Shown: piece by piece, positions 43,301 through 55,900 of the stretch | Numbering within the stretch: the first letter of the stretch is position 1 | Layout: every line of letters starts with the position of its first letter | Origin: Heterohyrax brucei | Lineage: Eukaryota; Chordata; Mammalia; Hyracoidea; Procaviidae | NCBI GenBank assembly: GCA_028571685.1 | Contig: CM053140.1 | Coordinates: 62,688,201-62,752,200, forward strand | Length of the DNA stretch: 64,000 bases | Direction of reading: 5' to 3' | Notes under the pieces: model-generated | Seen by the model: only the letters and a program-made list of their open reading frames with translations | Database searches by the model: none | What the model was told of the DNA's origin: nothing | Made by a program: the position numbers and the translations under genes

Positions 43301-46300
43301 GCAGCTGGCCCTACTTAAGACAAACTCAGCTGTCCGGACCTGTGGCTTTGACTTTGGGGGCAACATCATCATGTTCTCCACGGACAAGCAGATGGGCTAC
43401 CAGTGCTTTGTGAGCTTCTTTGACCTGCGGGACCCGAGCCAGATTGGTACGGGCCAGGGCCAGGGCTAGGGTTAGGGTGGAGGGTGCTGTTCCGGAGCCA
43501 AGGGCCTGACATGTGCTACCCCTCACAGACAGTAATGAACCCTACATGAAGATCCCATGCAATGACTCCAAGATCACCAGTGCAGTTTGGGGCCCCCTGG
43601 GAGAGTGCATCATTGCAGGCCACGAGAGTGGAGAGCTTAACCAGTACAGTGCTAAGGTAAGGGGCCACACAGGGCCCAAGCCTTACCAGAATGAAGCCTT
43701 TTAAGAGATAAGATAGGACAATGGTTAAGAGCAAAGGCTGGATTCAGATACAGATTATACCATCTTCTAACTATGATCTGGGGAAGTCACATAACTTTCA
43801 TGAGCCTCTTTGTCTATAAAGTGTTTGAAGGATCAAATCATATCAGATGTTTGACTAATTTGTCATAAAGTTAGTAATGCTCACCTACAGGCATTTTCCT
43901 GCTACCGTTAAGTGCCAGGCCTTGTGTTGGACTCTGAGGACAGGTCAGTCAGACATGGTCCTTACCCCAGGGCGAGACAGACATGTAAACAGCTAGCAGA
44001 AGAGTCGTATTCTGAACCATGTCACCATGGAGGTCTCATCAAAGTGTGGAAGGTGCTTTCTGACACAGGAGTGGGAATGTATACTAAACTGTGAAGAATA
44101 AATGGAGCTTCAAGCAAGAAGGCAAGTGCATTCCTCAGGCAAGAGGAACAGTGAAGGCAAAGGCCTGGAGGTTTGGGAGTGTGGATGAAGAGTAGTATCA
44201 TTGGCATGCAGTATTAGGGAAGATAGATGGCAACTAGATTTTAAAGGTCCTTGGGTGTCTGGAGGTGTGGAGTCTAGATATTCCTCTAGACAGCTGGGAA
44301 TCATTTAAGGGTTATTTACCAGATTTTCTGCTTAGAAGACTTCTGCAGGCTACGTTTGGAGAATGGATCTGAACTAGGGCAGTAGCAATGGATGCAGTGG
44401 AGTCCTAGACACGGTCAAGAGTTATTTAGGGATGACCACTTAAATAGAAACCTGGTGGTGTAGCAGTTAAGTGGTATAGCTGCTGACCAAAGGGGGGCAA
44501 TCTGAATCCACCAGGCACTCCTCAGAAACTACAGGGCAGTTCTAGTCTGTCCCGTAGGGTCACTGTGAGTTGGAATCAGCTCATTGGCAGTGGGTCTGTT
44601 TTGTTTTTCTGGTTTGGTAATTAAATAGAGGAAGGAGCCCTGGTTGCGTAGTGGTTAAGTGTGTGACTGCTAACTTAAAAGTCAGTGGTTGGAACCCATC
44701 AGGCACTCTATAGGAAAAAAGTATGGCAGTCTGCTTCTGTAAAGAGTTCAGCATTGAAAACCCTCTGTGGCAGTTTTATTCTGTCCTGTAGTAGGGTCAC
44801 TGTTAGTCAGAATCTGCTTGACAACAAGGGGTTTGACTTGGTTGAGATTAAAGAGATGGAGGAAGGAAAGGGTAAAGTTCAGGTTGTCTCAGGTTTCTGA
44901 TTTGGGTATGTGGGTTTCTGAGGATGCTAAAACATCAGTCAGTCACTGGGCAAGCGATGACAGTGGCCCACAAGGGGCCAGGCCTACTCTTGGGAAGAGA
45001 GCAGGAATGAAGAGCCAAGGCATGAATAATGCTAGCAAAAGTGGAGGTGATCTGTGCCCCATTGAATCGGAATGCAAAGCTAGTGCTCATTCCCTGAAGT
45101 GTTGGTGCTGGATACATCCCTTCCATGTGACCACAGTGACTGAGATGACAAAAACCCATTCTTTCCATAGGACAGGGAGAAATAATTAAGGAAAGGAAAT
45201 GAAAGTTTTCTGAGGGCCTACTGTGTATAAGGCACGATGCTCAAGGCCTTTTAGTAATCCAACAAAGTTACAGAGCATATGCTCTGTAACTGTCAAATAA
45301 GTCAGATAGGACACAGTCCTGAGTTGCTTATAATAGCCACAGGAGGTGGGATTTTATTAGTTTTATTTTCTAGATAGATTGAGGCACAGACAAGTACTTT
45401 CCCACGGTCATAGCGTCATAAGGGGCTTATTCTAAAGCTGTCCTTTCTATATTACACATGCTGTTTAATTAGTTATGTAGTTCAGTAGGAAGGGAAATCA
45501 GGAGATGAGGGGGCTGTTTAGGATGGACATGCAGCAGTCCCAGTGGACTGACTATGACCAAGACCCTGGGAATGAAGAGGGTGTGGGCTCTATCTGTATG
45601 CGACCAAAAGGTCAACAGTTAGCTTCATAACAAAGATTGGAAGACTGCAGGGAGGAGACAGGAGGGAAACTAGAGGACTGGAAATGAAACAACCAGAACA
45701 CAGTTAATGAGCGTGTTGGTACATTGTGAGAATTGTAACTAATGTCAGTGAATAACCTGTGTAGAAATGGTCAGATGGGAGTCTCATTTGCTGTGTGAAC
45801 TTTCACTGAAAACGCAGTAAGATATTTTTAGAAAATAATGATAACCTTGTATAAAAAAAATAAATGGAAAATTTTACAAATTATTTACATATACCAAATT
45901 TAATTTTTAAAGAAAGAGTGTATGAGCTGAGGCTTGCTGCCTCTTATTAGTTGTGTGGTCTCCAGCAAATCATACCCTTTCACTCAACCTTAGTTTTTTC
46001 CTCTTGAAATTGTAATACCTGCTTCACGGGATTATTGTGAAGGTTAAATAAAATGAGATGTTAAGTGCTTAGCTTGATCCTTGTCAGATGGTAGCTGTTG
46101 CATCAATATTTATTGAAAGAAGACACAAATGGCAACGGTTCTACCATTATATTTAACTAATGGGTCCATAGATTTGTGACTGTGAGCATGTGTTTTCCTC
46201 AGCCCTGGATGGCCCGGCAGTATTTATGAAACTCATACACAGGGGCCAGGTTAGGATTAGGCTTGGCCCTGGGGAGGGAGTAAATGCTGATTTGGGGATA

Positions 46301-48153
46301 CTTAGGTGGTCCTAGCTTAGACCTCCCCTCCCTTGATGGGACAAGAAGCAATCTAGAACCCTGGCTGACTGGGGTGGTCAGGGCCAGTCAGAGCTCACTC
46401 TTCCTCCTTCCCTAGTCTGGAGAGGTCTTGGTGAATGTTAAGGAGCACTCCCGGCAGATCAATGACATCCAGCTCTCCAGAGACATGACCATGTTTGTCA
46501 CTGCATCCAAGGACAACACAGCTAAGGTGAGCCTGGGCAAATGGTCAGGTAAGGCTACTCCCACCTACCTGCTGCACAGTTCTCACCCTGCCTTACTTTG
46601 CCTAAGAAGGCACCTTTTACGTATTTCTCTGCTATCTTCTCTCTCCAGCTGTTTGACTCCACAACCCTTGAACACCAGAAGACTTTCCGGACAGAACGTC
46701 CAGTCAACTCAGCTGCCCTGTCTCCTAACTATGACCATGTAACGGAGCTCCACCCAGGCTTCCTGCTAAAGCCCCAGAAAGCTTCCGGGATCTAATGTTT
46801 GTCTAGTGGTTAGACTGCAAGCCTTGAGGGGAAATGGCATCAGGCAGAGAAGAGTTCCCAGAGCACAGTCAAGGCTGAATGATTAGGTAGCCAGCCTCAG
46901 GGGATAGGGCAGGAGATAGCTAGTGTTAGTATCCTGCCCTTGTGTCCCTCCAGTCTGATACAGGAGGTGTTAAAAGCTTCTGGGGAGGGAAGCAAGTAGA
47001 AAATGGATTTGGTTGCTCGTTGGGCATGTATAGAGTTCATTCTTTCCTTCAGGTGGTGCTCGGTGGTGGTCAGGAAGCCATGGATGTAACCACAACGTCC
47101 ACCAGGATTGGCAAGTTTGAAGCGAGGTGAGAGAGCAGGGAGCTCTTCAAGCTGAAACTTCACAGAGGCTGCTAGGACCAAAAACAATCAAAACACGAAC
47201 AGAGCCACTGCCTTTGAGTCCATTCTCATAGTGACCCTACAGGACAGAGTAGAACTGCCCCATAGGGTTTCCAGGACTGTCATCTTTACGGGAACAGATT
47301 GTCATATGTTCTCCTGTGAGGCAGTTAGTGGATTTGAACCACTCACCTTTTGGGTAGCAACCAGGTGTTTAACTGTTGCCCCACTAGGGCTCCTTTCACA
47401 GCTATAAAGTGTAGCCACATCTGTGGCCCTTCTGTGACAGGCATGTAACATAGTGGTTAAGAGCATGCACTGTCAGCTTCATCCTGAGACCCTAGACAAA
47501 TCATTGTGTTGCTCTGTGCCCACGTTTCCTTATCTGTAATACGGAGACAATGATAATGCCTTCCTCATGAAATCAGGCGGGTAAAGAAATGAGTTCATAC
47601 TTGTTTAGTTCTTACGGCGCCACCTAGTACACAGTAAACACTCTGTAAGGGTTAGCTGTGTGTCCAGGGAGACGTTTGGGTCCCGTCTTCTAGCTTCATG
47701 TTCATAGTCGTTTCCCCTTGTCCCAGTTGCCCCGCTTGATTTTATGTAATCTGTGTTGGGAGTGCTGCCTCACAAGTATTTTGGAAGGAAATGGGGAATG
47801 AATTGTTTCTTCTTTCTGCCCTCTGTCCCAGGTTCTTCCACTTGGCCTTTGAAGAAGAGTTTGGTAGAGTCAAAGGTCACTTTGGACCTATCAACAGTGT
47901 TGCCTTCCATCCTGATGGCAAGAGGTAAGACCTCAGCACTGGGGACTGAGTTCAGCTTGGGTTGGGTCTCTGCCCTGCAAGCCCTGCCTTTGCCCTGCTG
48001 TGATGCCCGCCCCCACAAGCCTGCCTCTCCTGGAGCAGGCCTCTGATGGGTCCCTGACTGTCTCTTCCCAGTTACAGCAGTGGTGGAGAAGATGGTTATG
48101 TGCGCATCCATTACTTCGACCCACAGTATTTTGAGTTTGAGTTTGAGGCTTAA
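40343..48153 (+). CDS. EIF3I: Translation initiation factor eIF3 subunit I, 11 coding exons
   Basis: Coding exons: 40343-40345 (the ATG alone), 40443-40535, 41903-41990, 42280-42345, 43297-43446, 43529-43656, 46416-46526, 46649-46738, 47053-47126, 47832-47924, 48072-48153. The product is 325 residues, nearly identical to human ([20 protein letters not shown] ... [11 protein letters not shown]). It is a seven-bladed WD40 propeller. Repeat signatures include [54 protein letters not shown] and [14 protein letters not shown]. It is a core peripheral subunit of cytosolic eIF3, binding eIF3b and eIF3g and helping recruit mRNA to the 40S ribosome (known). Intron 3 is U12-type. The largest intron (6, 2.76 kb) holds SINEs, a MIR and a perfect palindrome. 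I see no sign of disruption. Confidence 0.98.
40774..40950 (+). repeat. AfroSINE
   Basis: GATGGCACAGTGGTTAAGCA, GAGCTGCTAACTGAAAAGTT, TTGTGGAGCAGTTGTGCTCT; the 3' end is diverged. Confidence 0.85.
41178..41322 (+). repeat. AfroSINE, diverged
   Basis: TTTGTCCTATAGAGTCAGTA, TGAGTTGGCATCAACTTGAC, AGCAGTGGGTTTGATTTTTG. Confidence 0.8.
41991..42279 (+). other. EIF3I: U12-type (minor spliceosome) intron of EIF3I
   Basis: The donor reads GTATCCTTAA (U12 consensus RTATCCTT). A branch-site TTCCTTAAT lies at 42260-42268, one base from TTCCTTAAC, with its branch A 13 bases before the exon. The acceptor is TTCAG. The intron position is certain from the conserved DADWDTKHVL across the junction; the class is inferred from motifs. 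Confidence 0.88.
42960..43030 (+). repeat. L2-like fragment
   Basis: TATTTACCAGGCATCAATTC, GGCCTATGCTGGGCACTGGG, a common L2 3' motif order. Confidence 0.5.
43715..43830 (+). repeat. MIR element
   Basis: GGTTAAGAGCAAAGGCTGGA, ATCTGGGGAAGTCACATAAC, GAGCCTCTTTGTCTATAAAG. Confidence 0.75.
44449..44612 (+). repeat. AfroSINE
   Basis: AACCTGGTGGTGTAGCAGTT, CAGTTCTAGTCTGTCCCGTA, GGGTCACTGTGAGTTGGAAT. Confidence 0.92.
44634..44840 (+). repeat. AfroSINE, longer subfamily
   Basis: GGAGCCCTGGTTGCGTAGTG, GGCAGTCTGCTTCTGTAAAG module, TGCTTGACAACAAGGGGTTT. It is in tandem with the preceding copy. Confidence 0.92.
45266..45291. repeat. 26-bp perfect palindrome
   Basis: Each 13-base half (centre CAT|ATG) is the exact reverse complement of the other with no spacer. 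In EIF3I intron 6. Confidence 0.97.
45930..46110 (+). repeat. MIR element
   Basis: CTCTTATTAGTTGTGTGGTC, GCTTCACGGGATTATTGTGA, GGTTAAATAAAATGAGATGT. Confidence 0.7.
47178..47395 (-). repeat. AfroSINE, antisense, longer variant
   Basis: CATTCTCATAGTGACCCTAC, TCATCTTTACGGGAACAGAT module, GCCCCACTAGGGCTCCT end. In EIF3I intron 9. Confidence 0.92.
47440..47650 (+). repeat. MIR element
   Basis: TAGTGGTTAAGAGCATGCAC, TTTCCTTATCTGTAATACGG, with a trailing AGTACACAGTAAACACTCTG. Confidence 0.75.
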
Positions 48154-48203
48154 GAAGCTGGATCTCCATCTGAGCTGCTCACAGAAAGTTTTGGACTCTG
48201 AGA

Positions 48204-48225
48204 AATAAATTAGTTTGGAAATAAA
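48204..48225 (+). terminator. EIF3I: EIF3I polyadenylation signals (two AATAAA)
   Basis: AATAAA at 48204-48209 and again at 48220-48225, 51 and 67 bases after the stop. The short 3' UTR is typical of this gene. Confidence 0.85.
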
Positions 48226-48239
48226 TAGTTTCTAGTCAG

Positions 48240-49700
48240 ATGTTTTATGGGGCCAGTTTTACCATTTCTCCTTCTCACTGACACCGTAGCAAGCTGATGC
48301 TCATATGGATATGTTTATTGTTTGGACTTTCTCCATACCCTTTGGATACTTCAAAGGTGAAACTTCAAGCACCTTTACCCAGGGCCCAAATATGCTGAGT
48401 CCCAGAGAGGTCTTAGGAAAGTCTCGGTCTCACAATCCACAGAGCCAGTACTTAGGACGGGGACTCAGAGGCTGAAGCTGTTGGCTGACAGCTCTTCTTC
48501 TTCTCCCTTTCTGTCACTATTTGCCACATCATCTCCCCTGCCACATCTGGAGGCTCAGGTGGGCGGGTCCAGTGCAGAAAAAAGCCTGAGGAGAAGGAAG
48601 ACAGCTGAGGAAGCTGAGCAGAGTGGGTAACTCCACGGGGAGAGAAGAAAGTGAGGTTGGGGGTGGTTGACATTGCCAGAGTTGCAGGCTCTGGGACTAC
48701 ACAGGCTGAGTGGCCAATGTGTTGAGGACAGATTGCATTCTGCAGTTTTCGTTGCTCTTTTGGCTGGTTGTGCCAGAGCCAAAAGAATGTGTTCAACTCC
48801 TCACCTCCCACAGGCTATCTGTAGGGAGTGAATAAAGAGTTTCTAGCCCCAGCCATACCTCCTGGGATTCTGGGTAGGAGACTCTGGTTAGTAGGATAAG
48901 AGCCACCCTGCAAGATTGTTCCTGCAAGAGTGTTTCCAGTTATATCTTGTCTTGGACTCCAGAGCACAGCAGAAACAAAACAAGATTGTAATTTTTTAAG
49001 GAGTTCTGTTTAGAGGTGGAAACCGATTTAGCTGTGTCTTGAAGTGTTAAGGAAATCTCATCAAGAATGTGACATCTGAGCTGAGTATCAGCAGAGGTTC
49101 ACCAGGTGCACAAAGACATGGAAACACTTAGGAGGGGGAGCCCCATGAACAAAGGAAAAAAGTAGAAAAGGTACTGATGAGTTTTAGAATAACATGAAAG
49201 TGGAGACAGCACAACAGGGAGGCCGTTTCAGTGGTGGAGAGTGTTAAAAACAAGGAAGGCTAAATAGGAGGGATAGCTTGGAGGGAGGTAAATACAGTTT
49301 TTTAACCTGGATAATCCGTTAGTGGAGTTAGTGAAAACCAGAAGGGGTACAGAGGACTGGATGGCAGAAAATAACTATGATGCACATTCATCTAAGGAGA
49401 AGAATGAATCCTTCCATTTCTCACTCAAAAAAGATGCATATGGGGACTGAGTGTGAGCACATGTAATAAGCCAACCAAAGAAACATAATGACCACTTTGC
49501 TCGTTATGTGCCGGTGCTGTCTAAGTACTTTGCATGCTTTAACTCAGCTTCAACCCCCTATACAGTGGTTGCTATAAAGATCCCTCCTCATGCTATGAAT
49601 GAGGAAACAGCTTTGTTGAAGATCACCTAGTGGGTAAAGGAATAGAGCCAGAATTTTAGCCCAAACAATTTGACTCAATTTTCAGCCAGTGTTCTATTGC
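48240..49700. other. Intergenic EIF3I-L1, nothing coding
   Basis: No exon is supported. A MIR/L2-class remnant lies at about 49495-49640 (TTATGTGCCGGTGCTGTCTA ... GAATGAGGAAACAG). The rest is unclassified. The open frame on the minus strand at 48452-48811 has no domain or splice support. Confidence 0.45.
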
Positions 49701-49851
49701 TGGAAACCTTGGTGGTGTAGTGGTTAAGTGCTACAGCTGCTAACCAAGAGGTTGGCAATTGAAATCTACCATGCATTACTTGGAAACTGGAGCAGTTCTC
49801 CATTGTATAGGGTCACTATCAGAATTGACAGCAATAGGTTTGTTGTTTTTT
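49701..49851 (+). repeat. AfroSINE
   Basis: GGAAACCTTGGTGGTGTAGT, GCTGCTAACCAAGAGGTTGG, ATTGACAGCAATAGGTTTGT. Confidence 0.92.
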
Positions 49852-49949
49852 CCCTTTAAAAATATTTTTTCTAAAATACAAGGTGATACACGAGCAACTA
49901 CATAAGTTTACAAATGGTAAAAGAATAGTATTTTGTGTTAACTTTATGT

Positions 49950-52900
49950 AACATTTTTTATTATGATTAAGTGAAAGTATACAATCCAAATCAATTTTGC
50001 ATGTCCACCTATCTGCAACTCCATCTGCTCTCCTTACCCTGTGACAGCACACTCCTCCTTTTCAGTCTTGTAGTATCCTCTTAACAAACACGTGTCCCCT
50101 TCTCTCTACCCTTGCCTCTCCCATCTAGAAAGAAACCAGTGGGACAGTCTCCTATAAATGTGTAAAACCATAAAAGTACACACACTTTGTGCCCACTCTG
50201 TGTCCCCAAATCCAGTGCATTCTTGTCTGAAGAGTTGACCTCAGTACTGGTTTCAGTGCTGGGCCAGTAGCACGTTTAGGGACCATGTTCCCAGGGGATC
50301 CTCCAGGCTGTTGAACCATTAGTTCTGGTCTTTCAGAGTTTTTGAACTGCACTCCTCTTTTTCTTGTGCTACCTCAGGGACTGTACCTTGTGTTCCCCAT
50401 CACGACTGCCTTTGGTGGTAGCCAGGCACCATCTGGTTCTTCTGGTCTCGTGCTGATGCAGTCTCCCATTCATATGGGTCCTTCTGTCTCCTGGGCTCAT
50501 TTTTCCCCATGTATTTGATGTTCTTGGTTGTCATCTGTTCCAGATGGGCTGGGACAAATTAGCATTCCTCAGGTGGCAACTTGCTAGCTTTTAACACCCT
50601 AAATGCCACTCACCAGTATGGAGTGCAGAAGACTGTGTTAGCAAAAGACTAATTATGCCAATTGACTTTGATGTCTCCTGGAAACAGGGTCCTCAAACCC
50701 CTTTCCCTGCTACTCTGTGCTTTAAAACGTTGGGTTAAGTTTAGAAAACCTTTCAGTTTATGATGTAATCCAGTTATGCTGCTCTGCCCTCTACTGTATG
50801 CTGTCAGTCCTTTCAGCTAACTGAATTCCTCCGGACTATAATTTATGAACAACCCTCTCTCCCTCCCTCCCCACCCTTGTAGCTGTCAATGAGTCTTGTC
50901 TTCTGTACATAGTCTATTTTTAATTCCTCATAGTAGAGGTGTCATACAGCACTTGTTTTTGCAGCTGATTTCACTCAGCATAATGTCTTCTAGTTGAAAC
51001 CATGTTATGTTTCCTAAAACTATCATTGTTCTTTATCATTGCCTAGTGTTCCATTATATATATGTACCATAGTTCGTTTATCTTTTCATCTGTTGATGGA
51101 CATCTAGGTTGATTCCATCTTTTTGTTATTGTGGACAGTGCTGCAATAAACATTTGTGTGCGTGTATCTGTTCATGTGACAGCCTTTATTTCTGTAGGAT
51201 ATATTCCAAGCAGTGGTGTCATAGATTGAATTGTGTCCACCCTAGAATATGTGTAGTAATTTGACTGGGTCAGGATTCCCTGTATTCCGTGATCACCCTC
51301 CATTTTATGATGTTTCTTACGCTGTAAATCCTAATCTCTGCCTGTGGTTAACAGAGTGGGTTATGTTAGAGAGGATTAGGGTGGCACTGTAAATCCCTTC
51401 CTACAGTCACCTCCCTGCTCCACTGTAAAGGGAGTTTCCCTGGAGTGTGGCTTGCATCACCTTTTATCCTTTTATACTACAAGAAATAAATGAATGAGAA
51501 GCAAAGCAGAGAGCTGGGAACCTCACACTACCAGGTTCCTGTGCAAAGATGCTCCCCAACCAAAGACTCATACAACACAAGGAGCTTCCTCCGCAGCAGA
51601 CATCCTGAATTCGGACTTGCAGACTGTTTAAGAATAAACTTTACTTTGTTAAAGCCATCCACTTTGTAGTATTTCTGTTAGGGCAGTAGCAGATGACCAA
51701 AACCACTGGGATTGCTGGATCATAATGTTTCTAGCTTTCTAGCTTTCCAAAGAGGTTGTATCATTTTATGTTCCCACCAGCAGTTTAGGAGAGTTCCAAT
51801 CTCTCCACAGCTTCTCCAGCATTTGTTGTTTTGTGTTTTTCGCATTATTGCCAACCTCATTGGGGTAAGATGGTATCTCATTGTAGTTTTGATTTGTATT
51901 TCTCTAATAGCTAATGATCATGAGCATTTCCTCATGTGTCTTTTGGCTGCCTGGATGCCTTCTTTGGTGAAGTGTCTGTCCATATGCTTTGCCCATTGCT
52001 TGATTGGGTTATTTACCCTTTTCTTGTTGACATTTTGGAGTACCTTGTAGATTATGGAAATCAGTCATCGATCCAGTATGTAGCTGCCAAATATTTTTTC
52101 CCATCCAATAGGTAGCCTTTTAACCCTCTTGATGAAGTCTTTGCAAGAGCCTAAGTGTTTGATTTTTAGTAATTCCTATTTATCTCTTCTGTTGTTTGTG
52201 CATTGCTAGTCAGAATTTGTAGTCTGTCTAAGCCGTGTATTAGAACTTCGATTGTTGTACCTATTTTTTCTTGCATGATTTTTATCGTTTTAAGTTTCAT
52301 ATTTAGCTCTTTGATCCATTTTGAGTTAGTTTTTGTGTAAGGTATGAGATATGGGTCTTGTTTCAGTTTTTTGTAGACAGATATCCAACTTTGTTAACAC
52401 CATTTGTTAAACAGACTGTTTTTATTTCAGTTTACAACTTTGGGGCCTTTGTCGAGTATCAACTGTTCATAAGAGAATGGTGCTATTCTGGGGTCTCTAT
52501 TCTGTCCCATTGGTTCATCTATATGTCTGTTTTTATACCAGTACCAGGCTGTTTTGACTACCATGGCAGTATAGTAGGGTCTAAGGTCGGGTAGTGTGAG
52601 GCCTCCCACTGTGTTTCTCGTCTTCAGTAGTGCTTTACTTATCAGCGATTTCTTCCCTTTCCAAACAAAGTTGGTGATTTATTTCTCCATCTTATTAAAA
52701 CATGATTACATTGTATATGTAGATCGCTTTGGGTAAAACAGACATTTTCACAATGTTAAGTATTGCTATCCATGAGCAAGATAGAGTTCTAACGTAAGTG
52801 TCTTGGTTTTTGCAGTATGGTCTTTTAACTTTATATAGGTCTTTTCTCTGGCTAGACTTATCCCTACACATTTTATCTTCTTGAGAGCTACAGTAAGTGG

Positions 52901-55900
52901 TATTGATTTGGTGAATTCCTCTTTGATGATCTGTTTGTTGGTGTAAAGAAATCCTACTGATACATTGTGTGTACCTTTTGCCCTGATGCTTTGCTGAACT
53001 CTTCTATTAGTTCTAGCAGTTTATTTATGGATTCTTCAGGGTGCTCTGTCTATACAGTTGTATCATCTGCAAATAGGGATATTTTACTTTGCTGATGCTG
53101 ATACCCTTTATTTCTTTGTCTTGTCTGACTGCTCTGGCCAGAACCTTTAGCACAATGTTGAGGTGGTGACAGTACGCATCTTTGTCTAGTTCCCATTCTC
53201 AGGGGGACTTCTTTCAGTCTCTCTTCATTCAGGGTGATGTTGGTGGTTGGCTTTGCATTGATGCCCCTTGTTGCATTGAGAAATTTCCCTTCTATTTTGC
53301 TGAGTTTTTAACGTGAATGGATGTTAGACTTTGTCAAATGCCTTTTCTGCATCAATAAACAAAATCAAGTGGTTCTTATCCTTTGGGTTATTTATGTGAT
53401 TGATCACATTACTTGTTTTCCTGATAGTGAACCAGCCCTGCATCCCTGGTATGAGTCCAGCTTGGTCATGATGAATTGTTTTGTTTTTTTTTTTTGGTAT
53501 ATTGTTGAATTCTACTGGCTAGGATTTTGTTGAAGATTTTTATATCTAGGTTCATGAGTGACATTGGTCCACAGTTTTTTTTTTTTTTTTTTTGTAGTAT
53601 CTTTCACTGGCTTTGGTGTCAGGGTTATGCTGGCTTGATAGAATGAATTTGGAAATATTCCATCCTTTTCTATGCTGTAAAATAGCTTCAGTAGTATTAA
53701 TTCCAATACTATTTTCCAGTGAAGCCATCCAGGCCGGGACTGTTTTTGGTTGGTAGTTTTTTAATTATTTTTTCAATCTCTTCTTTTGTAACAGGTGTGT
53801 TAAAATTGTTCTACTTCTCCTTGTGATAATTTAGGTAGGTGATGTGGATCTAGAAATTTGTCCGTTTCCTCTAGGTTTTCTAATCTGTTAGAGTACAATT
53901 TCTCGTAATATTCTGTTAGGATACTTTTAATTTTGGTTGGGTCTGTCATGACATCTCCTGTCTCATTTCTTATTTGGGTTATTTGTTTCCTCTCCACTTT
54001 TTCTTTTGTGAGTTCAGCCAATGGTTTATCAATTTTGTTGATCTTTTCAAAAAACCAGCTTTTGGTTTGTCAATTCTTTCAATTGTTTTTCTGTTCTCTA
54101 ATTCATTTAGTTCTGCTCTAATTTTTGTTACCTGTTTTCTTCTGGTGCCAGAGGCGTTCTTCTGTTGTTCTCTTTCTAGTTGTTCAGGTTGTAGGGTTAA
54201 TTCTTTGATTTGGGCCGTTTCGTCATTCTGAATGTGTGGATTTAAAGAGATAAATGGACCTCTGAGCATGCTTTTGTGTATCCCATATGTTCTGGTAGGA
54301 TGTGCTTTCATTCTCATTTGATTCCATGAGTTTCTTTATTGCATCTTTGATTTCTTCTGTAACCCACAAATTTTTTAGCAAAGTGTTGTGCAGTTTCCAT
54401 GTGTTTGAATTTCTACTGATGTTTTTTCTGCTATTGATTTCAACTTTTACAGCCTTATGGTCTGAGAAGATGCTTTGGAATAATTCAGTGGTTTGGATTT
54501 TGTTGAGACTTGCTTTATGGCCTGATACATGGTCTATTCTGGACAGTGTTCCATGTGCACTGGAGGAGGTGTACTTACCTGTTGTTAGTAAAAAGTTCTG
54601 TATATGTCAGTGAGGTTAAGTTGGTTGATTGTCACAATAAGCTCTTCTATAACTTTACTGAGCTTTTTTTCTAGATGATCTGTCCATTACTGAAAGTGGA
54701 GTGTTGAAGTCTCATACTGTTATTGTGGAGTGCCATTTTTCAGTGTTGTCAGTGGTTTTTTGATGTATTTAGATGTTTTGACATTGGGTGAATAATATTG
54801 AATCTTGTTATATCCTCCTTAGGTATTGAACCTTTAAGAATTAGTGACCATCCTTGTCCACAATGGTGGATATTACCTTAAAATCTATTTTATCTGAAAT
54901 TAGTATTGCCACTTCTCTTCTTTGCATGTTGTTAGCTTTAATTTTCAGTTTGTTTATATCTTTGCGTCTGAGGTGTGTTTCTTGCAAGCAGCACATAGAT
55001 GGATCATGGTTTTTGATCCAACCTGTTACTCTCTGTCTCTTTACTGAAGCATTCAATCCATTTACATTCAGTGTAATTATTGATAGATAGGTACTTAGTG
55101 CTGTCATTTTGGTGCCTTTATTTTTGTGTCATTGACATTTTCTTTGTTCACTTAATATTCTGTTCTGGGTCATTTTTCTTTATGAGTTTTCATTCTTTTC
55201 ACTGTTGGTTTTGTGTCTGTTAATGCTTCTTGTTTCAATATATGGTATTGTTAGTTTGCTTTGCAGCTATCCGTTATGAAACCAATCTTTAACTTCTGTA
55301 AGTCTCTAACTTCCTCTCCATCTGAAAAGGCTATAACTACTGTAAAATGTCCCTATTTGTAGTGTGATGATGTCATAGTTTACATGTTAAGATCTCTGTT
55401 TCCCTAATTTTAATATTTTAGCTTTGATCGAGCTTTGTGACTTCCCTGAGTAGGACTCTGGATGCTGTGTTCTGCATTGCATAGTCAAGTATACATCTGA
55501 TGTTATTGATTTTCTCATTGAAGTATTTCTTTCAGTATGTCTTGTCATTTTGGTTTGGTGTTTGCAAAGTCTTGAAGCTTCTGTGTATCTGAGAATGTCT
55601 TAATTTTACTGCCATATTTGAGAGACATTTTGCAGGATATATAATTCTTGGTTGGAAATTTTTCTTCTTCAAGGCTTTGCATGTTTCATCCCACTGCCGC
55701 CTTCTCAATCTGGTTTCTGCTGAGAAGCCAGAGGCTAGTCTACAAGGCTTCTCTTGGTACATTAGTTTTGATTTAAGCTTAGCTGCTTTTAAGAGCCTCT
55801 CCTTAGGTTTCATTTTATTAAGCTTGATTATAATATGTCTTGGTGTCTTTCTTTTGGGGCCTACCTTTTGTGGAGTTCAATAATCTTAAATATCTATGTT

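Noticed and set aside
51712..52609. Hydrophobic plus-strand open frames suggesting membrane proteins
   Set aside because: They are antisense readings of L1 ORF2; the T-rich antisense strand mimics membrane segments.
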